This document shows, one piece after another, positions 24,590 through 36,809 of a stretch of DNA of 64,000 nt (the stretch's first letter is position 1; the number at the start of each line of letters is the position of its first letter). Origin of the DNA: Oasisia sp. SBJ-2009 (Eukaryota > Annelida > Polychaeta > Sabellida > Siboglinidae); contig OZ024860.1 in NCBI GenBank assembly GCA_964017155.1, forward strand, positions 48,216,752-48,280,751, in the 5' to 3' direction. The notes below the pieces were generated by a model. That model was not told the origin of the DNA, searched no databases, and saw only the letters and a program-made list of their open reading frames with translations. Made by a program: the position numbers and the translations under genes.

Positions 24590-27220
24590 GCTTACTATTA
24601 ACGTGTGCTGGAATCCAAATATGACAAGACAATAACATTATTTTTTTAAATCTTGTTGTTCTTGTTCTTTAAAAAATGCCCTTATGTCAAAGGTGATTTG
24701 TGATTTGGATATTATACGCTTAACATAATCATATATATATAAACCTGTAATGTGCAAAGTTTCAACGTGTGGTCTCAGTTCATTCAACTTCAGATAATGT
24801 TGTATTGATTCCCCTGTTTTCACACTTCACATCTGCAGTAAATATTTGTTATGAATTTGGAATGCTAATAACTTTCGAAATTTTTAAGTTATTGTATTAA
24901 ATTTGCTACATAATCTAGTTTCCATATGGAGACCTGGATTCGGAATTTATTGTTCCTATTTATGTAATATTTTATAGAGTCATTGACATAACTATTTGGG
25001 CATTTATTCAATCAGGAATTATATTTTTCAAGTTTTGGGTTTTATTACAACTTGATTTTCGTCACATACATATACTAAATGTTATACCTGGTATACCTGC
25101 AGGTGCTTGCTTCTTCAAAAGAAAAGTTATCATAATCAAATATAATATTTAAGTGTGGCTGGGGTCCAAATATGATAATAAAATATAAAATGTTACAAAA
25201 TGCACTATCCCAAAGGTGATTTGGCCATGTGGGCAACTACCTAGTTTCTTATCCTTTCCTAGGATTAGCAAACATGTATTACCAGTATATTTGCCAAGTA
25301 TTAACTTGTCTCAATTCGTTCAATTTTAAATAATGTTGTGTTTATAGTGCTAGGGAACAAGCTAACCAACTCTATCAATAAAAAATAAGTATTTTCCAGA
25401 AAAAGTTATTATTTTATTTGCAAATTGCTTAAATTGTGTTAATTTTATAAAGCGCAATTTCCAATAATACCCTCAAAGCGCAGTACAAGACTAATAACCT
25501 AAACATTATATAGCAAATATATAAGCACAATAAATAGAAAACCAAAATCTTATATAATAGTTATGAAAACAGTCAAATCATTTTAATCACTTCAATAAAT
25601 AAAATGAATAAAATGTATTTAAGCACTATTTACATATATACACAATAATGGGTAGATAACACGTAGGAGTTAAAGTATAGTAAAGGCTGAAAGAAAAGAA
25701 AATGTTGCAATATTCTGATTTGAACATGTACGTCTTTAGAGTTTGTTTGAACATTGATAGGCTCCCACCACACTTTATATGAATTGACAGTGAATTCCAT
25801 AGTTGACGTCCAATCACATTGAAGGAATGATCACCAACACTAACAAGCTTAGTATTCACATTAACGTTCACATTACATTAGACTTAGAATGATGATGCAA
25901 TAGTTGCCATTATGATAAATTAGTCTTAAGCAATAATGCCACTACTACGTGGGCTTGACATAGATCAAAGTTGGACCTAGCAATTAGAGTCAGATTTATA
26001 TGCATAGACATTGTAATATTTTGATAAATTTATATTGTTTTTATTTATGTCAACAGCACTTTCTTCAATAAAATAGGCTCAGATGTCAATGTAAATGATT
26101 GACAGTAGATCATATTTCAATCACTCCCTGCTACAAAACTGAATTTGCAGATATTTATTTTATCACAGAGGCTGTTTTATGTGGACATTTCCCCCAAGCA
26201 AAGCCAGACAGACAACCAAGCCACCGAGTGTTATAGGAATCAATCACAGTGATACCTCTCATTGTTTTGTGAGAATTGTTTGAATATTTATACATTCCAT
26301 GTTATGTAATAATACTTTTGATTAAAATATAGTTATTTAGCAATTTATGAATAAAATAACTACCTTCACTGGAAAATATAGATTTGTGCTTAATTAATAG
26401 TTGCCTAACATGTTTTCGGGTGCCGAACAGGGAATATCATCAACACATCATTATTTGAAATTGAATGATTTCAGATCACAAGTTAAAACTTCGCAAATAT
26501 GCACGTATATTAATCATATTAAAGATCATGTTTTAGCTAATTGCCCACATGGCCAAACCACCTCTGGCATCAGGACATTTTGTTAGCAATTTATGTATTC
26601 TTGTCATATTTGGATCACAGCCACACGTGAATAGTATGCTTAATCTGAAAAGCTTTCTTTTAGAGAAGGACCTATAGGTATAAATTTCAAACCAGGTAAT
26701 ATAAATATATATAGTATGTGATGAGTGATCAGATTGTATCCGTACCCCGAAACATGACAAATATAATTCTGGAGTGAACAAACGCCCAACTTTGGGTGCT
26801 TGTAACTCTGAAATTATCACATAAACAAAACCAAATAAGTTCAGAATCCAGTTTCCCATACAGGAGTTACGTTACGTTGCATATTGTAGAATAGTAACTT
26901 CAAAATTAATAAAGTTATTTGCATTCCAAAATCATGACAAAGATTTATTACAAAAACTCGGAATTTGTAGAAGTTGAATGATATGAGACAAGTTAAAACT
27001 TGGCAAAGATATAAATTACCACAGTATACGTATGTTAATCATATTAAAAGCTCATATTGCTGGATAAATGCCCACATGGCCAAACCACCTTTGGTATGAG
27101 GGCATTCTTTTAAAAACAATTATTTTCTTTGTCATATTTGGACCCCAGCCACATGTGTATTCAGCCACATGTGCTTATTCTGATGAGGTTTCTTTTAGAG
27201 AGGTATATACTTCAAAACAG
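24590..27220. repeat. Four copies of a roughly 230-260 bp repeat in -,-,+,+ orientation
   Basis: Copies lie at about 24590-24830 (minus), 25130-25345 (minus), 26430-26690 (plus) and 26980-27220 (plus). Shared landmarks in the plus sense are 'agttaaaacttcgcaaa'/'agttaaaacttggcaaa', 'gcccacatggccaaaccacc' and 'tcatatttgga(t/c)c(a/c)cagccacac/t'. The two plus copies sit in a larger direct duplication extending to about 27450 ('gtgaacaaacgccca..tttgggtg'). Function unknown. Confidence 0.75.
25440..25871 (-). mobile_element. LINE 3' end (CR1/L2-like), truncated
   Basis: The minus frame ending near 25626 reads NTKLVSVGDHSFNVIGRQLW, then NSLSIHIKCGGSLSMFKQTL and KTYMFKSEY. This is the standard reverse transcriptase tail xRSFxVxGPxLWNSLPxxIRxxxSLxxFKxxLKTHLF. 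The 3' flank on the same strand contains 'tgcgctttgag' and 'gcgctttataaa', an AAGCGC/GCGCTTTATA tail typical of L2/CR1-like elements in aquatic animals. Only the last part of the ORF remains, so it is a dead 5'-truncated copy. Confidence 0.7.
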
Positions 27221-27838
27221 GTAATTTATACGGTATGTGATGACTGTTTATAGTAGTCGTAGATGATGAAAGTTGTAGCTGTACCCCAAAACATGAATAA
27301 TGCTATTCTGAAGTGAACAAACGCCCATTTTTGAGTGTTTGTAACTCTGAAACTATCATATAAATGCACACAAAAATCAGAATCCAGAAAATTAACATAC
27401 ACATTAAGAAATATATTAGCATTCCAAAATCGTAAAAACAAATATTACTGTGGTCGCGATTGCAAAGCCAAAGAAAAGGTGTAACAGACTCTGTACTCAA
27501 TTAATTATAAGTTTATAACTAATTAGAATTTAACTCTAACAGTTTGCGTTTAGCGATCATTTAGATAGCTATATAATTATATTATGTATATATTATACAT
27601 AACCATGTGTGAAATTTCATTAAAACTCGAGATGGTAACCTGGGAAGATTTCTGGATATTGGTTGATTTGGCATGGAATGAACCTATATTGTTTTAATCA
27701 TAGATCTTAATAGTAACTGAAATATTTTCAAAATATTGCACATGGGACACTGTTAAACTACTAACAGCTTAAACACCATTAATTTTCATTTTGGATAGTT
27801 TGTAGTGACAATTCTGAAAGAAAATACCAACTATCACC

Positions 27839-27945
27839 CATTGTCATTGACATTGACATTGACATTGACATTGACATTGTCATTGTCATTGTCATTGTCA
27901 TTGTCATTGTCATTGTCATTGTCATTGTCATTGACATTGACATTT
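27839..27945. repeat. Hexanucleotide array (CATTGA/CATTGT)n
   Basis: About 18 tandem 6-bp units. CATTGA units lie at both ends and CATTGT units in the middle, which gives an open frame of alternating Leu-Thr and Leu-Ser. I treat it as a minisatellite. The surrounding 27221-28190 shows no gene. Confidence 0.95.
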
Positions 27946-28224
27946 TCATTGATTTGCTTGCTCCAGGACCAGGATAAAATAATATTATTATTTTTAAATA
28001 TCACCACCTATTATTATTATTGTGAACCACAACAGGGGGATTAACTGTAGTAATACCCCAATACTAATTCTGCTAATGAGACACTATTTATTTTATCACA
28101 TACAAATTAATAATCATAATGTCTAGATTTGTCATGAAAAGAAAGGCACTGCCCAGTAGCACTAATTTTCGGGGTACTATAACGGTAACGGTAATCTTAT
28201 ACTTAACTCAATAGTCCGATACTG

Positions 28225-28557
28225 GCCTAAATTATTACGGCCTTTTAAGTTTTAAAACCGTTTATTCACCTTATGTTGATGTGTATGTATTCGCAATGCG
28301 ATTCTACATCACTTCTAGTACAAAGAAGTTAGTTTAAACTATTTGTGTTTTAGAACAATTTAAACACGCCGAGTCGAAAGAAATCGCCTCCGGCTCCGCG
28401 CTTCTGGTGCTGTTTAAATTGTTCTAAAACACAAATGAAAATAGTTTAATCTGACTTCTTTGTACCGGAAGTGATGTAGAATCACATTGCGAACACATAC
28501 ACACCGATATAAGGTTAAAACACGATTTTAAAAGGCCGTAATAATTTAGGCCAGTTA
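28225..28557. mobile_element. Short foldback (MITE-like) element, about 330 bp, arms about 150 bp
   Basis: The ends are CTGGCCTAAATTATTACGGC and its reverse complement GCCGTAATAATTTAGGCCAG. The arms also pair at 'acaaagaagt..a.tttaaact' and 'tttgtgttttagaacaattt'. The small loop has 'ctccggctccgcgctt'. Related sequence is embedded in the CAGAC element at 16440-16900 and 17643-17745 ('aaggcc', 'aaaacggttt', 'gaagtcgga', 'gtcgagtcgac'). No coding capacity. Confidence 0.8.
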
Positions 28558-29399
28558 AGTCGATAATCAACATAAATTTGACATATAAACAAACACGCCC
28601 TCACTTGGCCACCTTGTCATGGACATTATTTACAATAACACTTTAAAAGGTACATGGAATAATCAACCGAATACATAAGTGACATATTCACACTTTAAAT
28701 TGATGAACAATTGATAAATTAATACTAATAGAACACATCACATGTGTATGATTTGCAATGCGTCCTTCGGCTTCGCCGTTTATGTTGCCATCGACATGAG
28801 CCAGTCGTCAAATTTATCAACGAAGCGACTTAATTATCCGTATCGACTTCCATATCCATACCAGGCCCTGCTGTAAGCAGATAATTTTGCGGTTTCCCCC
28901 GTTGCTCGAAGTTAACTGAGATAGAATCTGTAATTTTAGATCTTAAACTAAAAGTTCCAAAGAAACATGTGCAGGCCGTCCTTGACCTTACCGAGTGGGC
29001 GGAGCATAATTTGTAGCTAGTGCGCATGACAACCCCAGCGAACCAAAAAATACGTTTGCTCTACTGTTTTGATGAAATAACACAAAAATTGTTTGTATAT
29101 CACAAGATCAGTTCATCTATGTGATAATATGTTGTATTGTAGAACATCCCTGCTAAAGACACATATAACATACATAAGATTTCTTGTTTTATTTAAACAA
29201 TAAGCCGGGTCGCCTAACCGATACATTTATCAAAACAAACATATCCACTCCAATTTTTAAAATCTTTATAATAATTAAATTTGAGTACTTTCAGAAATAA
29301 AATTTATTAATACAAGCAGGAATGCGTGCTCTTGCTCATTGGTAACTTGAAACTGTTTTGTAGTGAAAGCTATAGTAACGCAGGACCAAAAGTATTAGG
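28558..29399. other. Non-coding stretch
   Basis: No gene is recognised. From 29400 a GCGACAC-rich repeat begins that leads into the TA tracts. Confidence 0.5.
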
Positions 29400-29678
<279 letters not shown>

Positions 29679-29682
<4 letters not shown>

Positions 29683-31804
29683 GGCCCTGCGCGGGCTGGA
29701 AATCTGAGCCCGCAGCCCGCCCCGTCCCGCAGTAACTTGGCCCGCAGTCAGCCCGCACCGCAAAATTTGCCACATGATAGCCCGCAGCCCGCCCCGCAGT
29801 AACTTGGCCCGCAGTCAGCCCGCACCGCAAAATGTTGCCACATCATAGCCCGCCCCGCCCCGCAGTAACTTGGCCCGCAGCCCGCACCGCCCCGCCCCGC
29901 ACTAACTTGGCCCGCAGCCCGCACCGCCCCGCCCCGCCCCGCACTAACTTGGCCCGCAGGCTGGCCCGCATAGTTTTTCATTCAAAAGTCAGTCTGCAGC
30001 CTATTACAGTTTGAACAGATAACATGGAATAATTTAAAATAACTATAATCCTTATGGAATTTTATTAATTAATTTATTAACTCAATTTCATTATTTTATT
30101 GATTAAAATAGTTGTAATTGGGTATCCAAATTAATATATGGCTAGTTATATTTTATATTCACCTTGTCTTTTGTAACCATTTAATTACTCAATAATTATT
30201 CAATAAACCAAATTTTCAGTCAGACTGAAATAATTATGTAGGAAGTCACTGTAGTCATTCACTGAACATACCAAATAAGCTAATATCCACAATGAAGTAG
30301 TCAGTTGTCACCTCTGACCTCTGAACCCTGCTGCAATTAGCAACAACAGGCCTCTCTGATCTTGGCTTCCATGCCCCTTGCCCTGTTCTAACCAGCCCTG
30401 CTAGATGGCAACTGTTAAGGCCTGCTATTATGTCAGTGCCTCAGTGGTGGTGCAAAGTGATAAGAAATATTTGCTTGATGGAAGGAAGTGGCACCCCAAG
30501 CCAGGTAGGATCTTCAATTGCTTTACACTGTTGTAATTTTATAGCTTACCACAATGAGTAATTGAATATCCTGCCAGACATTTTCAATACTCATTAATAT
30601 ATTATACAGTAAATAGACACCAGCCAACACTCATCCATTAAGGGAAATCAGAACCCCTCAAGAATGGTTTTACTTTTGTTATTAAATACTTATTAATATA
30701 TTACAGCCAATGTCTTGTAACAAATGTTATGATAAATACATTGGACATGGTTATCAAGAAATGAAATGTTTCTGCTAAGAGTCAGCAATGCCAATGCAAG
30801 ATCATTCAGGCCTTGTTTAGTAATATTTACACAGATTAGCACCTGTGGGTACTGGGCAGTAAAACTGGGCACCACCAGCAAGCTCTTTGTCCAAGCCAGG
30901 TATCCCCAATTAAGTAGGTCTCCTTGAGAGTTGTTCAAACATCACTCTGCCTAACAAGACAGGGCAGCCTGGTGAAAGGTGGTACTGGTGTTAAAGGGAG
31001 ATCCCAAATCAACTTGGCTATTAGCTAGGTCTGCCATCATTGCTATGATTGTGCAAAAAGGGCAGTCTGTAGCGATCTGTGCCACAATAACATTATTTTA
31101 CTACCTTCTTTCTTACTATTGTCAAAGATTCAAAAGTTGTTACGGTGTTCGTGTATGCAAGACCAAACATTTGTATTAACTAGACAGTGTCTGAATAACA
31201 TTATTTTGTGACCTTATTTCCTGTGACTTTCCTAGGCAAAACTGTTATTTTTCTGTGATTTATTTTACTGTGAATTATTGTATGTACACTCTAATGAATG
31301 ACTAAAGCTGGCAGGGCAAAACAACAAAACAGTGACATATTATGAGTGCTTTCAACAGTGTTATCAAAATGTTCACCAAATAATAGGCACAGACAGTGCA
31401 AACAAACAGACAAACTGCGCGGGCTGAAAAAGTTGAGCCCGCACCCGCCCCGCAACTGTATCATTCGGCCCGCCCCGCCCCGCCCCGCCCCGCCCCGCCC
31501 CGCCCCGCCCCGCCCCGCCCCGCCCCGCCCCGCCCCGCCCCGCCCCGCCCCGCCCCGCCCCGCAACTGTATCATTCGGCCCGCCCCGCCCCGCCCCGCCC
31601 CGCCCCGCCCCGCCCCGCCCCGCCCCGCCCCGCCCCGCCCCGCATATTTTTTACATAACCTGGCCCGCAGCCCGGCCGGACCGCACTGGTCTGGCCCGCA
31701 GCCCACACCGCCCCGCAACAAATAAAAAATCCAGCCCGCAGCCCGCAGCGCAACAACTAAACAAATCCGCGGGCTGCGGGCCGAAACCCGCCCCGCGCAG
31801 GGCC

Positions 31805-31808
<4 letters not shown>
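29679..31808. mobile_element. GC-array-ended DNA transposon, about 2.1 kb, inserted in a TA microsatellite
   Basis: The left end TTAAGGCCCTGCGCGGG and right end CCCGCGCAGGGCCTTAA are exact 17-bp inverted repeats, if the TTAA is counted in them. Subterminal regions on both sides (29683-29960 and 31415-31800) are arrays of GGCCCGC/CCCGC units. The interior (29960-31400) is ordinary AT-rich DNA without an intact transposase. Both flanks are TA repeats, so the target duplication cannot be read: it could be TTAA (piggyBac/Kolobok style) or an 8-bp TATATATA hidden in the tract (hAT style). Segment 31195-31290 matches 13415-13510. It sits about 70 bp downstream of lectin exon e14. Confidence 0.8.
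31468..31643. repeat. (CCCGC)n pentanucleotide array
   Basis: Two pure arrays of the 5-bp unit CGCCC (31468-31563 and 31578-31643) are separated by CAACTGTATCATTCGGCC, a spacer that also precedes the first array at 31452-31470. The minus strand reads GGGGC repeats and so has many runs of four G, a strong G-quadruplex candidate. The PAPPRP-type open frames here are repeat translations. Confidence 0.95.

Positions 31809-31873
<65 letters not shown>
31809..31873. repeat. (TA)n microsatellite
   Basis: About 65 bp of pure TA, starting 8 bp inside the intron after lectin exon e14 on the minus strand. It is continuous with the right end of the GC-array element. Confidence 0.97.
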
Positions 31874-31876
<3 letters not shown>

Positions 31877-31881
31877 CTTAC

Positions 31882-32118
31882 CGCAACAGTCGGCTCTGTT
31901 TTTGATGATCACACATCTGATCTCATACACGGCGTCCAGGTCAACCTGCCACCAAGACCCTTTCTGTGCCCGTGTTGTATGAGAGCAGCTGTTATCTCGA
32001 AGGTTATAAGCCATTTTGCCATCCACAGCTTTCGAAGAGGAATATGTTTGATATGTAGTCGACTGCTTTGTTCGTTTCCCACGAGCCAGATTAACCGACA
32101 TGACTACCTCGGGTTTCA
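31882..32118 (-). CDS. Lectin exon e14 (type A): N-terminal half of a fucolectin-type domain
   Basis: The acceptor is AATATGTTTCAG and the donor GTAAGT (31881-31876). The exon is 237 bp, phase 1 at both ends. The translation starts VKPEVVMSVNLARGK, then KQSTTYQTYSSSKAVDG, SCSHTTR, GSWWQVDLDAVYEI and NRADCCG. These are the classic features of the domain: the NLAxGKxxxQSS strand, the AVDG turn, a Cys next to the His expected in the sugar site, WWxVDL, and RxD followed by a vicinal Cys pair. It is one of three type A exons here that keep CC. Its next B exon in the window is e15, 29.4 kb away, which supplies Glu where the family sugar motif expects Arg or Lys. Confidence 0.92.
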
Positions 32119-32862
32119 CTGAAACATATTGCAAATATATGTTATGTTGTCTTGTATGTCTCAATCAGCGGTTTACAGTTTCACATGGCTATGTTACAGG
32201 CGTAGGATATAAGTTCTCGGTAAGTTAAGTTAGGCACATTCTGATGTTTACTGTAGACTTTAAGTAGTGCATTACATGTAGTGGTTCGCAGTGGCAAAGT
32301 GTCACAACCGATTTTCAATCTGGAGAACTCAGTTTCGAATACTGTTGTGTCATATCGACACTTGACTGTGACATATTACCTGAAAGAGGAGTAGTTACTG
32401 TACCTACATCAATTGGACACTTTCATGTCAACGTATGCCATTTCAATACGACTGGGAACACATAAAACACCGTTTTTCTTTATAACAGAGTTAGAACTTC
32501 GCAATGTCATGTCATCCGTATGCCTTTTAAAATGTGCTACACTACAGTTAAACTGAGCTCCACTACATGCAGTTTATTAAACATTTTGGATCCGGACCTC
32601 ATTTGTGTTATAAGAACGCGAGCTTACGGCGACGAATATGTTGTCCAACATCACGCGTTTGCGCTACAGCAAGCGGGTGGGTAGTTAATTTAACAACATA
32701 CCGTAGAGTGTTACTTAGTATACCAGTACAATTACAAAAATGATTACTTTTTGTCATATTGACAACTAGTTGTGTACAACATACATTTTCATATAGCAAT
32801 ACTGTCTGAAGAATGTCTAAGATGACTGTCATGATCGCGTGCATAAATAAGTACGGTCTTAC
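32119..32862. other. Intron between e13 and e14
   Basis: No repeat or gene is recognised. Its minus-strand ends are a GTAAGA donor and a TTTCAG acceptor. Confidence 0.6.
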
Positions 32863-33075
32863 CGTAGCTTCCGTATACGTAGACGTGATTGAGTGATATA
32901 ACTCGCGGTTTACTGTCAAATGACTTCACTTGAATAATGCTGCCAGTGACACCTGGCGGACAGGAGACGCGTCGTATTTCCTTGTACTGAAATTCACCTT
33001 CAATACGTTGACACAGCGACTGATATGGTGAATATTCCACCCAGACGTCGACGATAAGATTGCCAAGACTTTCTC
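32863..33075 (-). CDS. Lectin exon e13 (type B), degenerate at the last Cys
   Basis: The acceptor is TTTTTTTACATAG and the donor GTAAGA (32862-32857). The exon is 213 bp, phase 1 at both ends. The reading is GESLGNLIVDVWVEYSPYQS, LCQRIEG, KEIRRVSC, GVTGSIIQV, then ISLNHVYVYGSYG. The two internal Cys of the C-terminal half are kept, but the family LCEVEVYG is LNHVYVYG, so the Cys that normally pairs with the first half is missing. It follows e12, which is also atypical, so this domain may have lost the usual inter-half disulfide. Confidence 0.85.
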
Positions 33076-34340
33076 CTATGTAAAAAAATACACTACTATA
33101 TCAAGTCATATGGCATACTATGAAGACAATGTTCATTTCAGTATATCAATATTGTAAATGCAAATCAATGCGTTTATTAAGTATACGTTTGTTATTATTA
33201 ACCGAATACGCCATTTAGCAGACCGTCGATCAAATATAAATTTAAAAATATATAAAAATCACTACCACTTATTAAATCAACATAACAGCAAGCAAACTGT
33301 TAGAAAGTGTATAATATATACTCACAATTTACTTAACGAAACCAAAAACACGCTACGACAACCGGTGGTAACATAACTATTGGTTGGCATAGTCTCGTTC
33401 ATCGCTAAGGCACATTTCAGTGCGCAACCACCCTGGGTTATTCGTTAAATATTCTTTGATTATTATTATAACTAGCTGCTGATATATTTTCAAGATATGC
33501 AATACACTACAGAAACCACCTTGAAGAGGCAAAGTGTCTTCGAAACTCTTAAAATATAAGAAAGTATGAACGTGTTGTTGTATCCATGCAGTCATACACG
33601 TTCATCATATTCCCAATACAAATATTGTAAGAATCAGCATTTCAACAGTGTTTGTCCGTATAGCCCGCTGACGTGGTGGCTACAGGACAGGTATGTCGGA
33701 CGGATGTGGAACGATACTAGTTTCCTACAGCAATGGCTAATGACCGATAATGAGTTTGAGGCAACCTGTTCCAATCAAAAACCTATATATTCATGCATAT
33801 TATAAATTATGCAGATGGTTTAACTACGTCTGTTCGTGCTGAAATGCAAATTTGTTTGAGGTTAAGATACATATGTTGAAGTTCTGTTACTTTTGCGATA
33901 GTAAAAAAGAAGGGTCTAATCCATGTTTACATTATTTAATATAAAAAACTATAATAATTAGTATTATTAACATACAGTCAAATAGCAGGTCGGTACAATT
34001 TACGGGATGCAAATTGCAATGATATTATTAAGATAATTAATTACCATAACTTTGCTTAGCACTACTGACCCTTCTTTTGATGTACTGGGCATGTGTAACG
34101 CATTTCTAATTTAAAACAAAATATGATTACGAATAAAATAATATTGGCATTGTAGCAAAACAACAACGGGCATATTTTGTACAGGTTTTAACGCGACACC
34201 CGTGTTATTAATAGACTAAGAGCACACTTGCGCAATTACTTGCACGATGTAACCTACAAATGTCATGTGTAACGAGGAATAATAAGTAATGTAACGACTG
34301 TGGTATTTTACTGTTTCATGTATAGGCTTATATTTATTAT
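33076..34340. other. Intron sequence between e12 and e13
   Basis: AT-rich, with no gene recognised. The small open frames at 33158-33376, 33377-33595 and 33566-33805 have no family motif. Confidence 0.55.
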
Positions 34341-34405
<65 letters not shown>

Positions 34406-34431
34406 TATATATAATATTATATATATATACT
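34341..34431. repeat. (TA)n microsatellite
   Basis: About 90 bp of TA with a few interruptions, ending about 117 bp downstream of the e12 donor on the minus strand. Confidence 0.95.
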
Positions 34432-34547
34432 TTAATAATAATTTATCATCCATATATATATTTTAATATTAATTTATCATTCAATTTGAGCTATTACCTG
34501 TATAGTTATGTAAAACGCCTGAGAGCAATACTATTGATTCCACTTAC

Positions 34548-34844
34548 CGCATCTAGCTATAACAACCGCCCAAATCTCGTACACTTGTCTTAGATGCACG
34601 CGCCACCACGCGCCACGTTCGGATTTTGTCTTTGCGCATGTATGACTTACTCTGTCGATAGCGCTAAATGCGTAGTCGCTGGCTTTGATTGTTGACGACT
34701 GTTCCGCTCTACCTCTGTGGGCCAAGTCAGTCGTAAGCGCTTCCTCCCGCATTAATACATTCGTGTCTTTGGTTGTTCTATCACCAGTATTCCTACTGCC
34801 GCTGCTTTTGCCTACGGTTGTTACATACAAAACATTGAACTGAA
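34548..34844 (-). CDS. Lectin exon e12 (type A), divergent, with N-terminal extension
   Basis: The donor is GTAAGT (34547-34542). The best acceptor is TTACCTCTTCACTTTAG at 34845-34861, which gives 297 bp with phase 1 at both ends, like its siblings. The reading is VQFNVLYVTTVGKSSG, an extension of about 35 residues, then DLAHRGRAEQSSTI, FSAIDRVSHTCAKT, GAWWRVHLRQVYEI and VVIARCG. WWxVxL and the first Cys survive. The AVDG turn is AIDR and the CC pair is reduced to one Cys. An alternative is an upstream Met near 34911 with a Leu/Phe-rich stretch resembling a signal peptide; I prefer the splice reading because that stretch is the translated polypyrimidine tract. Confidence 0.75.
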
Positions 34845-34984
34845 CTAAAGTGAAGAGGTAAAACAAGATATCAACTAAACTGGGCGAATTCATGGAACTG
34901 AAACAACGCATTTGTATTTACAGTAGTAGTTTCTTTAAAACAAGCATTATACTAATTGCGTGCGTGCGTGCGTGCGCGCGTGCG

Positions 34985-35235
34985 AGTTTGTTGAGTATAT
35001 GAGAGAGAAGCGAGTGGTAGCGCGGTATAGCGCTGGACTATCAATCGAAGGGACGGTGGTTCAATCCCACCTACCGCCATTTCGAAACTTAGGCAATTTT
35101 TGTCACCACACATTGCCTGTGTCTTTCGGAAAGACACTAAAAGCCGGTTTTATCTGGTGTCTATGCTAGGGGAAGTAAAAGATCCCACACAGGGGGTAAA
35201 TGTGTAACCTGTAGAGGACTCACTAACTCTAGAGA
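34985..35235 (+). mobile_element. tRNA-derived SINE
   Basis: The head (about 35014-35081) has an A-box region 'agtggtagcgcgg', 'gcgctggactatcaatcg' around the anticodon arm, and a B box GGTTCAATCCC. GTGGTAG pairs with CTACCGC as an acceptor stem. The body continues 'gtgtctttcggaaagacact' and 'gtaaaagatccc', which resembles the conserved central domain shared by several metazoan SINE families. It is preceded by a GTGC/GCGC simple repeat (34959-34984). The anticodon stem is mispaired, so it is not a working tRNA gene. Confidence 0.65.
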
Positions 35236-36339
35236 AGGATAACTCTGAAAACCAAGATCGACAATACTCTAATCACAAACATGTGGCTAACATAGTGATG
35301 AGCTAACCATAAGAAGAAAATTTGAGAAAGAGAGATGGAGAGATGGAGAGTGTATGTGGGTGCATGCACGCACGCAAATGTGTTGTGTGCGTGTGCATTA
35401 ATTGTTGCGTGTGCGTCTGCGGGTGTGCGTGTTCGTGTCTTCACATGGGTGTGGAATGCCGAACATTCAAACACCCACCATCATGTTTCCCTCCGGTTAC
35501 GAGTGCACGCGTTTTCACAGTCACCACGTTAGATCTCACATGCTTCATGTCGCCCACGTTCGCAACGCCTACCGTGATGTTGTGTATCGTAGTGGGATAG
35601 CTGGGTACAGCATGGTTTGGTGGCAGTGTAGTTGGGTGATATGTTTCTGCAACTGTTATAAGAGCGTCATTGCGTGAATCTATCTATATGGTATCAACCA
35701 CAAAATAATATACGTATTCATGTAGTATGTATTGGTGTATGTATGTAATTTCAATCAGAACTGCTGCAGTTAGACAATACATATTACAACTATTGTTTGA
35801 TTGTTACAGTAGTAGTCTGCGATTGATTTTTGTTTTGCGCCTGCTTATATAAAGCTCAACTCCTTTTTCAGAACATGCAACATATATGGTCATATTATAA
35901 TTATGTAATCGGATAAATACACGTTATGAATGCAGGTAGATTTGTTCGCCACGGCCGCCACTATTTAAATATACCGTCTGCCAATGTTTTTTCCTAGGAT
36001 ACTTGGTACACAGTGTACATATATCAACCAATCAGAGATGGGCAACAGTATAACGTAATGTGCCATGATTTTAATTATTGAGACTATGGTAACCATTCTT
36101 AAATTCGTGTATGATATTGTAAATTAAATGACTTTTAGCTTGGTTGTTTTTTTGTTAGCAGAGGATTTAGCTGCAGTGTTTGCACTGGTTCATCTCCCAG
36201 AACAGGCCTTGGAGTTATAATGTAGCGACTGGTTCGGCCCCAGACAAACACTGCTATTTAAATAAGAGTCTTTATTAGCTCATAGTATACGCATTGTGAC
36301 TCCTGCCCTTTGACGCAGTTGTTAGTTGTACCAACATTA

Positions 36340-36342
<3 letters not shown>
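35236..36342. other. Non-coding stretch upstream of e12
   Basis: No gene is recognised. Positions 35340-35450 are GTG/GCA-rich low complexity that creates several overlapping open frames. If e12 is a first exon, its promoter would lie here, but I see no convincing promoter signal. Confidence 0.45.

Positions 36343-36426
<84 letters not shown>
36343..36426. repeat. (TA)n microsatellite
   Basis: About 84 bp of pure TA. Confidence 0.97.
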
Positions 36427-36430
<4 letters not shown>

Positions 36431-36809
36431 AATATATATTCTGCTTTTGTATTCAGTGCCATTTACAAATAATATCCTAATAAAACTAAGGCTACATTGT
36501 CACTGATTACATGATTTGTATAAAATGTGCCTTTCCTTTGCATTATCATATATTTTGTGTATTTCCCTGTATTCTTCCAACAAAAACATTACTCTCTATA
36601 AGATGACATTTAATATTCATATAATGGCTCTGGGATATGGTTTCAAAATAGTACACGGATCAGCTTCGCCAAAAACCCAGCGTAGCATATTTCCTGTCTT
36701 GGTTTATGCATGCACAACACATTGTGAAATCATCAAGTTTTAATCCATCTTTTAAGTTGTCTGTTATTCTCATTCTGGTCCAAAACATTGTACAATATAC
36801 GCTGTGGAA

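Noticed and set aside
27839..27945. CRISPR-like array
   Set aside because: The units are 6-bp contiguous tandem repeats without spacers, in a eukaryotic genome. No CRISPR array exists anywhere in the window.
27805..28044. Frame of alternating Leu-Thr and Leu-Ser that could suggest a repeat protein
   Set aside because: Produced by the 6-bp CATTGA/CATTGT array.
31346..32122. 258-codon plus frame rich in PAPPRP, which could look like a proline-rich protein
   Set aside because: It is the translation of the (CCCGC)n array, runs through a TA tract as YIYI, and ends as the antisense of lectin exon e14.
35014..35081. Functional tRNA gene
   Set aside because: The A and B boxes and an acceptor-like stem are present, but the anticodon stem does not pair well and a SINE body follows, so it is a tRNA-derived SINE head.
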